Positions 1 to 10,462 of a stretch of 53,360 nt of DNA are shown piece after piece. Source of the stretch: Phallus indusiatus (lineage: Eukaryota; Basidiomycota; Agaricomycetes; Phallales; Phallaceae); NCBI GenBank assembly GCA_027605045.1, contig JAQFWX010000024.1, forward strand, positions 655,295 through 708,654, read 5' to 3'. The notes below the pieces were generated by a model. It made no database searches, had not been told where the DNA came from, and worked only from the letters and a program-made list of their open reading frames with translations. Within the stretch, counting starts at the first letter, position 1; each line of letters opens with the position of its first letter. The translations under genes were made by a program, and so were the position numbers.

Positions 1-1111
1 CACTTTTCGCATCTCTTCCTCTCTCTCATGCTTAGCAAACTTGTACAAGCCAGCGCCAATCCCAGCGCGATAGATACTGACACAATAAGACTCGTCCTCA
101 TTAATTCCACACACTAAAATAAGAAAGCTATACGCACAGCTTCCACTTCTTGGTTTCGCTCCACTCCATGATCAGGTTAAAAACCTGACGAAATAGCAAC
201 ACATTAGTCCAAATTGGTCAAGCAAAGCGTGTAAACCCGCTCACCATTTCAAAGCCGTAAGCTGCGGCAACCGTAGACTCGCAAAGTCCTGTTATTATGA
301 GAATCGAGAATCCGACTGTTATAGCCAGAAATACATACCATAAAAGGTCCAGACACGTCTATCTTTATAAGTTGTGGTATAGTAACGGCAGTCGAACAGC
401 GTTTCTACAGCCCAACTAATATAGTTCATCCAATCATAATAGCGCAAGGTTTTGTGTTTGGTGCTTCTGATTTCGACACACCTGGAAAAAGATTGAACAG
501 TTGAATTTGTGCTGAGATCTATAGGTAGCAAGAGTGTATCTTACGATTGACCAGCTCTTTTCAGCGTTTCTGACTCTTTTTCGGAGGCTAGGATATCAGC
601 TTGATTGACACTTCAAATTCGGGTTCAGAAGTCGGCCCAATGCGACAAAGGTCTTCTTACTTGAGTTGAGCCATTAATCTGAATGCAATTCTACAATAGA
701 AAAATCAAGATATGGATATGTCTAATGAGCTGAAATACCGGTCTGCAAGCGTACCTCATCGCCTGTTTTGCTTCTTCTTCCCAGTATGTTCGTGGGAACC
801 TAATGCTAGGGCTTTTTTGATGCGAGAGAGTGCTCCTTGGTCAATGTGTTTGACTGAGAAAAGGATTAGACAACGAAACTACTATTTCAAACAACTGAGC
901 TTTCACGTGAATCGGATGACTTAGAGGTAGCTTCTGAGTCGTTGATTGCTAAAAGTACGATGGTGGCTTTTTCAGTTGGCACCCATGCTTTCTTTTGCTT
1001 TCGGCCAATGGTGCGCGTCTTTTGTTTTTTTACTTTGGGATTGTAATCGCTATCACTACTGTCTTCGGCAGCTGACGAGATTAAGTGCTCTGTAGTCCTT
1101 TTATGAGACAT
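1..1111 (-). CDS. unknown protein, 5' part of a multi-exon gene cut by the left window edge
   Basis: Reading leftwards from an ATG at 1111 (MSHKRTTEH) the first exon is acidic then basic (SSDSDYNPKVKKQKTR), like a nuclear-localisation stretch. Further coding-like exons on the same strand contain YWEEEAKQAMRIAFRLMAQ, ADILASEKESETLK, a Tyr/Trp-rich exon with YYDWMNYISWAVETLFDC (about 490-350), VGFSILIITGLCESTVAAAY (about 320-265), and finally YRAGIGAGLYKFAKHEREEE, which runs off the window at base 1. Plausible GT-AG introns separate them. I do not recognise the family. The hydrophobic middle may be a membrane segment. The link between exon 1 and the second exon is uncertain in phase, so the N-terminal exon could belong to another gene. 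Confidence 0.45.
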
Positions 1112-1716
1112 TGAACATGAGTAACTTGTCGTTTGCCTCACGAAACGTGCTGTCCGACGTGCACGAGCGTCTAAGGAAATTGAGCTGACATAAACAGATT
1201 GTTCAACGGCGCATTCCGATTTCACATAATCAGTTACTTAGTTGGCAATGGAATCTTTGTTCTCGTTCATCTTCGGTTGGTCTCGCGACTTTAAACCAAA
1301 TCTTTGCTTCCCAGTTTAGGTGCGTTCCCTCTGAACATTTTTATGATATTTTACCCTGTAGTGCAATAGAAAATATCACGCGCGTGCGTGTCAGGGTCGG
1401 ATGACGGGTAGATCCGATCCCCGTATTTTTTTAGCATTGTCGGATGTACGCTGCTCAACAACAAGAATAAAACAGACCCTCAACCAACTATCGTAGACTA
1501 AGTATGACCTGAAGCTTTTGAAGAATACGCTGAAAGTCAGCAATGTTTTACATTTGGCCCACGGAATGCTCATTAAGCCAGGGGCTTCCTCTTCAACACT
1601 AAAGGCTTGAAGGGTTACATTAGCTTACATTCCCGCCACGGAATTCTTACTTAAGCCCTCTTTGATTTGCCGCACCAATGACTCAAATCGTCTCCCCTTT
1701 TCTTTGAGCCCAACTC
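1112..1716. other. intergenic, no gene seen
   Basis: About 600 bp between the divergent unknown gene and the P450. Only short ORFs are present. It should hold both promoters; I see no distinctive regulatory motif. Confidence 0.5.
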
Positions 1717-4130
1717 ATGATATCCAAGGGGTATCTACTATACGCTCTTGAATGGCCATGGCAATCACTATCACTGACCTCATCTATACTGGCGGTCTGT
1801 GCTGCGAGTGCGATATGGAAAATCGCTCAAAGACTCCAACGCCGCTCGATCACATACCTGCGTGGGCCCCCATCAGATTCATGGTTGGTAGGCAAGTTTG
1901 TCGCTTAAACTGATAGTTGAGGACGCTTGAACTTGTTCAATTATTAGGAAATCTTCCTCAGCTTCTAGCTTCCGATGAAGCAGCAGAATTTGATTTCAAA
2001 TGGACGAAAGAGTTTGGAACTGCGTTCAGGATTCATGGGTCTATGGGCGTTCGTAATGCTCTCCACCGTCGTTTTGGCTCTGAAAACAGTTTTCTGTAGC
2101 TGAAAATGCTTTACCTGACTGACCCTAAGGTAAGGCTTTGCAGTATCAAAAAGATTGACTCGTCTCTGACCTCGTTGGACGTTCGCAGTCTCTACACTAC
2201 ATTCTGAATACTACCGGATACAGCTATCCAAGACCACAACAAATCCGAGCTACAACTAGATTGATTGTGGGAGAAGGCCTGGTTTATGCAGTTGGTTCGT
2301 GGCCCGTTTTATTTTTTCAGCCTGAGCACGCCCTTATCTCGTATAGGAGAACATCATGCGAGACAACGCAAGTTAATGAATCCAGCGTTTTCATTTACGA
2401 CGTTTCCTACCTTCTTCAAAGCGTTCCGTTCCAATGTTCATATGGTAAGAGGGAACGTCTGGAATATCGCGTGATGACCCTTATATTCTTTTGAAAAGCT
2501 GGTTAATAATTGGAAACAAATCATTTTTGAATCTGATGGCCACACTTCCACCATAGATGTAGCACCCTGGGTTTCACGAACTATGCTCAATATAATAGGA
2601 CAAGGTACGAACCAAATATATTTATAGTACGTTATTGGAAATTTGAGTAAACACATAAGTCGGTTTCAACTACGACTTTGGAACACTCGACGAGGTGGCA
2701 AACCCGCTGGCCGCAGCGTATAAAGACCTCTTGTAGGTAGACAGTTGCGTTATACATGGATAACCCGGCTGACAAGGGCAATTAGCATCGAAACAACTTA
2801 CAAGCGCTCAAATGGGATGCTTTTATTTGAAGCATTTTGGGGATATTTACCTTTTTGGATGGTCAAGCTTCTTCAAAAGATACCTGCCGGAAAGATGAAA
2901 CGGTTTCATTCGTATCGACAAGTAGCTCGAGGGGTTGCACAAAACATGATCAGACTTCAGACTGAACAGTACAATAACGGTAACGAAGGAGGAAAAGACA
3001 TGTTGAGTATATTGAGTATGCGTTTCAACCTTCTTTTTTTTTCCTGTGGAATGATTCGAAATGTTATGTCCTTTCGCTTTAAAGTCAGAGCTAATTTATC
3101 GGAAGATCCTTCTGTGAAGATTTCCAATAATGAAATAGAATCGCAATTAACGTGAACCGGTTTTGACCTTCGCGTTTCTAGATTTTATTTCTTACTTTAC
3201 TCTGATAGGACTTTGATGCTAGCAGGCCATGATACCACAGCCTCAAGCGTCATGTGGGGACTATACGAACTCTCTCTAAACCAGGATATCCAGCGTAGAA
3301 TAAGAAAAGAAATTTCTGATCTCCGACTCAGAATATCAGAACGGGGTAATGACAAACTCAGCGTCGCTGACTTGGAGTCCATGAAATACTTTAGTGCTTT
3401 CATCAAAGTTGCCTATTCCGTCAATGAAACGACGGTGAACACAGATCTGATTTGCCTTTATTTTCCAGGAAATTCATCGTTTCCATCCCGTTGTCCCATT
3501 GCTTCACCGAGAGGCAACTCAAGACGATGTTGTGCCGCTGTCTCAGCCCATTCGAACCAAAAAAGGGGGTTTAATTAATTCGATTCCTATCGGTAAAGGG
3601 CAGCGGATCGTCATCGGCATAACCGCGTATAATAGGTAATAGAATGCATTTCTATCTTTCGACTTTCTAGATCATCCTATTTTGATTTAGGCTCAAATCA
3701 GTGTGGGGTGACGATGCGGATACGTTTAGACCCGAGCGATTCTTAGAATCTAAAGAATATGGAACAACCGGGATTGGCGTAATATCTAATATGTATGTAT
3801 GTTTATGAATGCGGAAAAGTATTTCTATCTCAAATGGCTTTGATCTTTCCAGAATGACATTCTCTAGCGGCATACGAAGTTGTATTGGGTGAGCTTGGTT
3901 TGCTTTGTTCGTTTCGCCTTAACCGTTGATATATTTGGTACAGTTGGAGGTTCGCGTAAGTATTATCGATATTCCATTACTTTTCCGTGTTGCGACAAGT
4001 CGTCCATAGTGTTGTTGAAATGCAAGTCGCCTTCATGGAATTACTGGAAAACTTCAGCTTCGCCCCCAATCCCGAAGGAGGCGATATTATTCGGTCAGCG
4101 ACAAGTATAGTGGCCCCTATGTATGTTTAA
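1717..4130 (+). CDS. cytochrome P450 monooxygenase, complete, 15 exons
   Basis: Haem-thiolate monooxygenase, expected to be anchored in the ER membrane. Exons 1717-1891, 1948-2048, 2100-2129, 2189-2294, 2347-2444, 2499-2604, 2660-2732, 2786-3015, 3085-3151, 3209-3407, 3469-3635, 3691-3792, 3853-3888, 3944-3955 and 4010-4130 join in phase to 540 codons, the usual P450 length. Visible landmarks are an N-terminal hydrophobic anchor, a proline hinge (LRGPPSDSW, about residue 50), I-helix AGHDTT (334-339), K-helix EIHR (396-399), FRPERF (463-468) and the haem loop FSSGIRSCIGWRFA with ligand Cys495. Intron 1 uses a GC donor (gcaagt). Exon 14 is only 12 nt. All other borders are GT-AG. The frame is open throughout, so I regard it as functional. 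A decayed paralogue lies convergently downstream. Substrate cannot be inferred. Confidence 0.93.
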
Positions 4131-4469
4131 TTCATACACATATCGTCTTATGCATTAAGTTACATCTGCGACATAGGCTTAAAGTCAACCCCGGAAAAAC
4201 CAGCCTCTCCGTTTCTATTATGTGATCATAACATATGGATAACGTTTCTGATTTGTAACCCCTATGAAAGTCGTTTCCTAAACGTGTACTATATCAATTT
4301 TTTTCATTATTTTTTTAACATGTTTCACAAAACTATATCGCGGACCAAGGCATGTAGAAGGTCGCTTACCCAAACAAAACCACTACGTCTCAAGTGCAGA
4401 GACTGTTAAAGGCAGGCTACTCTTCCCGGGTTGCTTTTGATCCTAAGGCGTTTATGTAAAAAAGCTCGA
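4131..4469. other. convergent intergenic spacer
   Basis: AT-rich spacer between the 3' ends of the two P450 copies, with runs of T at 4297-4317. It should contain both 3' UTRs. No gene is seen. Confidence 0.5.
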
Positions 4470-7019
4470 AAAGAACGAACATAGGAGTGACTATGGCTGC
4501 TGCCGCTCTCATGATGTCGAGTTAATCCGAACTGGGAGCTAAGCTGAAGTTCTGAAGTAATTCCATGCAGATTATTTGCATCTTCGCGGTACTTGCTGTG
4601 CGTGGGTATTACTGTCAAGACACTATTGTTCAAAAACTCACGCGAATCTCCATCTTCGTGAATAATGATAAGTTTATTATCTGAGAGTAAGCTTGAGAGA
4701 AACCCACCCGACACAACTCCGTATACCACTATTGAAAGTCAAGCTGAAAGAAATGTCAGGATCGTGGTACCCTTTGTGTCCTGGAATTGTTCTGATCTTA
4801 CATATTCGATACGACACCTACGCTGGTCTTTCCATGCTCTTTGCGATCTTCTAAAAAACGTTCAGGCTTAAACATTTCAGCATTGTCACCCCATATAGAC
4901 GAAATCTAGAATAAATGAGCTGTTATATAAATAAGTGGGAAAAATATATCACCGATTGTAAGCAGACGCATTTATGATTATCTGTTGGCCTTTACTTACA
5001 TATAGGAATGGCGTTTATCAAAGTGCCATCGTCAATATAAATGGGTTCCGAAAGAGGTAAAACATCATCTTGAAGTGCTTCTCTTTGAATAAGGCGAATA
5101 ACAGGGTGAAAACGCTGCACCTCCTGGATAATATGAAAACCTTAGTTAGCTAGGTATTTGTATGATTGTATAATTATAAGCACGAAGAAAAAACCTTTAT
5201 GAAAGCATTGAGATATCGCATTGACTCTAAATCGGTCACGGTCAGAGTATCATTGCCCCTCCCTAACATGCGAAGACGATTCTCGGACAGCTCTTCTCGA
5301 ATACGACGCTGACATTCGGGGTGACGAGAGAGCTCGTACAGACCCCACAAAATACTGTTGGAGTCAGCGATATGGTCACTCTAGATTAGATAGTAAATTA
5401 CATAACGGACTGTACAGCAGAACCTGAAGCGTCGGTTAGAAGACTACGTCTTCTGACCGACGTTCTTCAGGTATGTTTAGCTAATTTTAATACATAACGT
5501 CTTCTGACCGACGTTCTTCAGACAACAAATACTTGAGGCTGTCGTGTCGTGCCCAGCTAAAATTAATGTCCTGATAAATACCATGAGCGTTGTCTCGTAT
5601 AAGAGAATAACGAAGCTTCACTTTAATTGCGACTCAACTTCATGATCAGATATCTTTACAAGGGGATCTCCGGATAAGTTGGCTCTAGCTATACGGAATC
5701 AGCCATTGCGCGTTCTGGGGAGCAAGAGGTGAAGACGTACCCAAGATACTTAAAATATCTCTTCCCCCCTCGTCCTCTTTGAGATACTGTTCTGTTTGAA
5801 GCTTGATCATGTCTTTTGCAACTTTCTCTGCTACTTTTCGATACGAGTGAACTCGTTTTAGTTTCATAGTAAGCAGTCTCTGCACAAGTCTAACCATCCA
5901 AAACGGTAGGTACCCCCAGACGGCTTGGAATATAAGAACGGAAGAGGAACGTTTGTAAGTCGTCTCAAGACTATTAATGTGGATCGTAAGATGTATAGTT
6001 TTCTAAATGATTAGTACGTACAAGAGATCCTGATAAGCAACGGCCAACGGATTTGTTGCCTCATTGAGTGCTCCAAAGTCATAATTATAATTAAAACCAA
6101 CTAAAAATATATGATTATAAGGGAATACGTTCAGTCTAGACAACATGAGAGAACATATTACCTTGTCCAATATCCAGCATAGTACGGGAAATCCACGTAG
6201 ATACGTCTATGACGCACGAGTTTCCATCGGATTGATGTATCATTTGTTTCCAAGCGTCAATCTTCGCGTAAAAAGAAATTAGGAAGATAAAATTAAAAGT
6301 TACTTGAAAGATTAATTATCCACCTTATGGACATTACGTTGGAATATATGTATTAAAGAAATTCGGAATTACTTTCAGCGAGAAAGCTGGGTTCATTAAT
6401 CTCCGTTGCCTCGCATGTTGTTCTCCTAAGAACAGATTTAACACTTGAAACAATGTAAAACACTTATATTTACCCTCCGCGAAAGCCAAACCTTCTCCCA
6501 CTATGAGTCGGGTTGAAGCACGTTTTTGTTGCGGTTTAGGATAAGCATATCCAGCAGTATTCAGTATATGGTATATCGCCTGTGTAATGTTATTAAAAGT
6601 TTTACAGTGACGTGAACTGAATCTTGTACTTTTTAATCCGTAAGATGAAGCATGTCGGTCTAGACACAAGAAATTTATCATTAGCAGACGAAGCCTCGAG
6701 GTGGCATAAATACGTACACTCATGAGGCCTTTTATTCTGAAAGCAGCGCCATATTCCTTTACCCATTTGAAATCGAACTCCCCTACTTCACTTGGCGATA
6801 TAGTTTCTGAAAGGTTTCCTGTACTTATGCATATAAACGAAACTTTTTCGGTGACCTAATCATCTTTGGATTACCAACCTACGAGCCATGAGTCCGCCGG
6901 TGGTCCGCGTAGATACGTAATTGAACGTTTTGGAACCGCTGTACAATTTTCTGGGATACTACCACGAAGAGGAAAAGCGCTAATAAGGCCCATATTTTAT
7001 CGGAGTGCAAGAGCTCCAT
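4470..7019 (-). pseudogene. cytochrome P450 pseudogene, paralogue of the gene at 1717-4130
   Basis: Reads leftwards with the same exon pattern as the intact copy: start MELLHSDKIW at 7019, hinge YLRGPPADSWLV near 6890, LIVGEGLAFAEG near 6500, MVRLVQRLLTMKLKRVHSYR at 5897, I-helix AGHDTTAS just right of 5534, WGLYELS near 5330, EVQRFHPV near 5110, FKPERF near 4890 and haem loop FNSGIRSCVG near 4725. Three lesions are visible. One base is missing at about 6930, between VQRFQ and RSITYLRG. A 170-bp element with a 7-bp target duplication (5350-5533) sits inside the I-helix exon. An in-frame TAA lies at 4522-4524, before the C-terminal AIVTPM. The catalytic motifs themselves are still intact, so inactivation looks recent. 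Confidence 0.88.
5357..5526. mobile_element. 170-bp MITE-like hairpin element inserted in the P450 I-helix exon
   Basis: The insertion lies between identical 7-bp copies of aaatact at 5350-5356 and 5527-5533. Removing one copy plus the insert restores the reading AGHDTTASSILWGLYEL. Inside, a ~24-bp unit (core gtcttctgaccgacg) occurs twice in direct orientation (5447-5470 and 5498-5521) and once inverted (5423-5444, with two changes), forming a near-perfect 52-bp hairpin at 5421-5472. Outer ends are only gttg...caac, so terminal inverted repeats are minimal. No coding capacity. The class is unknown; a non-autonomous DNA transposon is the best guess. Confidence 0.75.
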
Positions 7020-8690
7020 TCTGTTGCAGTATCTTCATGAGAATGAGACTGAGGAAGCTTTATACGAACTCGCTACGACGAGTCTAGATAGATTAAAAAC
7101 GAGACCCTGATGCATGTTGCCAATATCCCTGACACAGGGTGTAAAAATTAGCATCGTTTCTTAGGGACACGGTTCGGAAACATGCACATACTCATTCACA
7201 AGAAGCTGCGTTATGATCTCAAATTCAACCTACTCTTTATTCTTTCTACAGTTGTCGAGTCACCTATTTCGTTTCTTGTTAACATCCCATTCAAGAAAAA
7301 CTGATATTACTATTACTCCTGTCTCGTGATCGGGCAGATCTTAGCATCTTTGAGCTTGTGACAAATGTGCGAATGCACGAGCCCTAGGTGAGTCAAAACG
7401 GCAAGGGCCTTTCTTTTGATTTTATAGAATAATTGAGAGTTGAAAGGGATTTCAATATTTCGTTTTGACTGAGCCACGACTTGAAAGCTGAAGCTGATAT
7501 ACACAACTCGAGATCGGCCTAAAGTAAGCGCTTCAAAAGGCTCCAAAGTGCTGAGACCTGCCTATCAACTGTGTCTGCTTATCGATTATCCCTGTCACTA
7601 TGAACATGAATCTATTGCAACTCTATTGTACTTACCCTGCGGGAGAAGATCCGAGGAGGAAGGTGACCACTCCGTAACCCGTTGCTGCAGCCCAGAGAAG
7701 ACTCTATGACCCTTAATCGATTATCCGCCTGGTATCCGCGCTTGAAACCAGAAAAGAAGGATAAGACAAACAAAGGTTAGTAAACCTGATGTGATACATT
7801 CCTGATATAGTTTCAGCTGTAGAGATCCTTGCGGTGGTGAGTATGAAACCCGCGGAAATACCTCAAAATCAATTTTCCCAGCTGGGTGCAGTTCTTGGCA
7901 AGTCGGAGTTTGAAATCAGCATAATTGTGGTTGTTTGCGTTGCTTTTCACCAGCCAGTAAGTGAACGACTGCAGGACACCATTAACTCTATCTAATACTG
8001 AAAACACCATATTGAGTTTCCATTTTGTGGCTTTATGCTATAACAATGTATGTGCCAGGAAAATCCGAAGGCATTATATCTCTCACACGATACAGGGTTG
8101 ACGGCGTCAGGGCCGGATTATATTCGTCAAGGTCATGAATCCTCAAGGCCTCATGGATCTCATCATCTCCTTCGACGAAAAAAAGGAGGAAGCAAATATT
8201 ACATCACGAGGTTCACGGTTCTACTTTTCTTCGTTAGTATTTTGTTTTTAATGATGGCGATACGTACAACTATCGGGAGTTGTACAGTGGGTACGTACCG
8301 CCTCAAAACGCCACGTCTCCAGGATACCGAAAGATTGAAAGGGCGGGAGAAAGCAATCCCGCGATATGGTATCATAGGGTATCATTCATAGTGATGGATC
8401 CTCAGATCCTTGTCCAAAATAGGACAAAACGTGCAGGACCGACTTTTGTATTTTATATATATACATTCACGCGGCTTCGGGGTCCCTCTCCTTTCATACA
8501 TACTTTTTCTAAGTAAGTTCCGTATTTTTTTTCTCGCTGTATCGCCTTCATACCCGTTTTTCAAATCACCTTCCTTGTATCTGCTTTCATTATTTGCAGT
8601 AACTAACCACAAATTATGCAGTTAATTTCTTGTTCATAACCCCTTCTTGGCTTCAGGAGAAACGGCCGATTTTCTTAAAAATCGATATCA
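7020..8690. other. long stretch without a confident gene
   Basis: Short coding-like pieces occur on the minus strand: one at 8120-8030 containing DDEIHEALRIHDLDEYNPAL, another at 8010-7813 (MVFSVLDRVNGVLQSF), one near 7690-7630 (GYGVVTFLLGSSPAG) and one ending at 7313. They could be exons of one gene or debris; I could not join them in phase. The right part (8500-8690) is presumably the promoter of the next gene. Confidence 0.35.
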
Positions 8691-9785
8691 TTGCCAGTAC
8701 TTGCGTTCATTGAGATAATCATGGGTCAACCGATTTACATTCATGCCAAACCTGTACATTCAACTCCTGCCGTTGTCATCACTGCTGCCAACAACAAGGA
8801 TACGCTTTTGTGTCATCCCCTGGCGTGTCCTGTAGGCCTCAACTCAACCTCATCATTCGCCTCGCTGGCACTTCCGCGGTCCCGAAGGAAACATTCCAGA
8901 ATGAAAAGTGCGACTAGTTTTCACATCCTTGAAGCTCTTTTTCTGAGTTTATTTTTAGCCCCTAAACGGATCTGTGGTGCACGATACTATGTTTCACAGG
9001 ACTTGATACTTCCGCAACAGTATCCGACAGTTTCACCACTGCGTCCGAACGACACTCGACTCGAGACCCCAGCTGAAGTGAGAGAAAAAAACCGATTTCA
9101 GTTAATCCTGTCTGAATATCAACTTCACAAGTCCAAACCAGACGCACTCTCAGAAACGTCGCCTTCCTTAATACCCTCGATTACCCAAAGAAAACACTCA
9201 TTTTCATCTCCCGCTATCAATCTTATACCTTTGGGACTTTGCCGCATATCGCAGGCTTCATCTCAAGTTAACAGTTCGCCTTCTTCTCGTCCTACGCGCA
9301 TTGTTTCTCGTAAACGCATTTCCAAGTCCGATATATCAGAAGCACGCTGGTGGGTCAAGATGTACGAGAGTTTTGTATGGCATATGCAACAGCAGCGCAG
9401 AAGCCAGCCATGTTCCTATGAGCTCGCATTCTTCACGCGACTTGAAAATATGGTTCAGCGCAGGTGGTATCCTATTATGCGGTATTATTATGGCGAAAGA
9501 AGTCCGATCATAACAAGGGACCCTAATGAATCCGCGGACCCATCTGGTTCTTGTTACTCACCAAAATCAGCCGATAAAATGCCAATTCGGACACGCTACC
9601 AGAACACGTTGAACTCACAGCTATCCGGATCCGTTTTCTCCGACAGCCAGATCCTTGATCCAGCCCAACTTGCTGCCCAAGCTATTTTGCGCCGCCATCA
9701 GTTGACCAGTAGGAGACTCCGACGGAAAAGAACCCCATCCTCAGGGCGTAGTTCTCTGAGATCGGAAATGGTATTGGCCGCGTAA
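8691..9785 (+). CDS. uncharacterised 364-aa basic protein, single exon
   Basis: An uninterrupted 364-codon frame, unusual among the intron-rich neighbours. The likely start may be the second Met (8721, MGQPIYIHAKPV). The N-terminal third holds one hydrophobic stretch (FHILEALFLSLFLAP, residues about 77-91). The middle is Ser/Pro-rich. The region at about 218-275 is rich in Trp, Tyr and Arg (EARWWVKMYESFVWHMQQQRR, RRWYPIMRYYYGER). The C-terminus is strongly basic (RRLRRKRTPSSGRSSLR). No known domain or catalytic motif is recognised. Length and lack of stops make a real gene likely. Confidence 0.65.
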   Translation: MPVLAFIEIIMGQPIYIHAKPVHSTPAVVITAANNKDTLLCHPLACPVGLNSTSSFASLALPRSRRKHSRMKSATSFHILEALFLSLFLAPKRICGARYYVSQDLILPQQYPTVSPLRPNDTRLETPAEVREKNRFQLILSEYQLHKSKPDALSETSPSLIPSITQRKHSFSSPAINLIPLGLCRISQASSQVNSSPSSRPTRIVSRKRISKSDISEARWWVKMYESFVWHMQQQRRSQPCSYELAFFTRLENMVQRRWYPIMRYYYGERSPIITRDPNESADPSGSCYSPKSADKMPIRTRYQNTLNSQLSGSVFSDSQILDPAQLAAQAILRRHQLTSRRLRRKRTPSSGRSSLRSEMVLAA

Positions 9786-10462
9786 GTTTCGCACACACCC
9801 TCCCTAAGTTTTCCTTTCTTGTTCGTTCTGTTTTGATTTCGTGGAAATTGTGTATCGTATTATATTGAGTTACCCAGTGATTGTCTCCCCTCTGTAGCCC
9901 TCATTTATTTATCAAGCCGCTTTATGTATTCTTCCCCCACACATTTGTTATGTATCATACCACCGTGCTTCTTATATTTTATTTATCTTTAGATAAAAAA
10001 TATACATACACATTCTTTTGAACACCGTCTTCATATACTAGTTGTATGAGGAACAATAAGTCAAGACCTAAATAAAATCTTTAGCATTTTTTTACACGTA
10101 TACTTCGAGAGGATCTAGATATGAGGCAGATCGCGTAAACCCTCATTCGGAACATGCATGCGCTTATGTATATTATTATTGCACCCATTCTCATTTAAGC
10201 CGCTTAAGTCTGTTTCACCGTTGATCGCTCACGAATATAGGCACTTATCAATACACCTGAGAATCTTTCAGGTAGTAAACTCTTAGGGTCTTGTTTTCGA
10301 AATTACAGGACTCATTCGTAGCGAGACTATAGCTCGCTTATCAACATGGCAAAACGGATTTAATGAGAAGCATTATACCTTCATATATTACCAAAGACAG
10401 CAGACAAATATTAGGCTTCTCCATATATCTACTACCCAATGATTAATGACCATTCACTAATA
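9786..10462. other. convergent intergenic region
   Basis: AT-rich DNA between the orphan gene and the 3' end of the MFS copy. Contains poly(A)-signal-like aataaa at about 10071. No gene seen. Confidence 0.5.

Noticed and set aside
2261..2494. Several overlapping short ORFs in the P450 region suggesting a broken gene
   Set aside because: Hand splicing shows all pieces join in phase through 15 exons; the gene is intact, the apparent breaks are introns.
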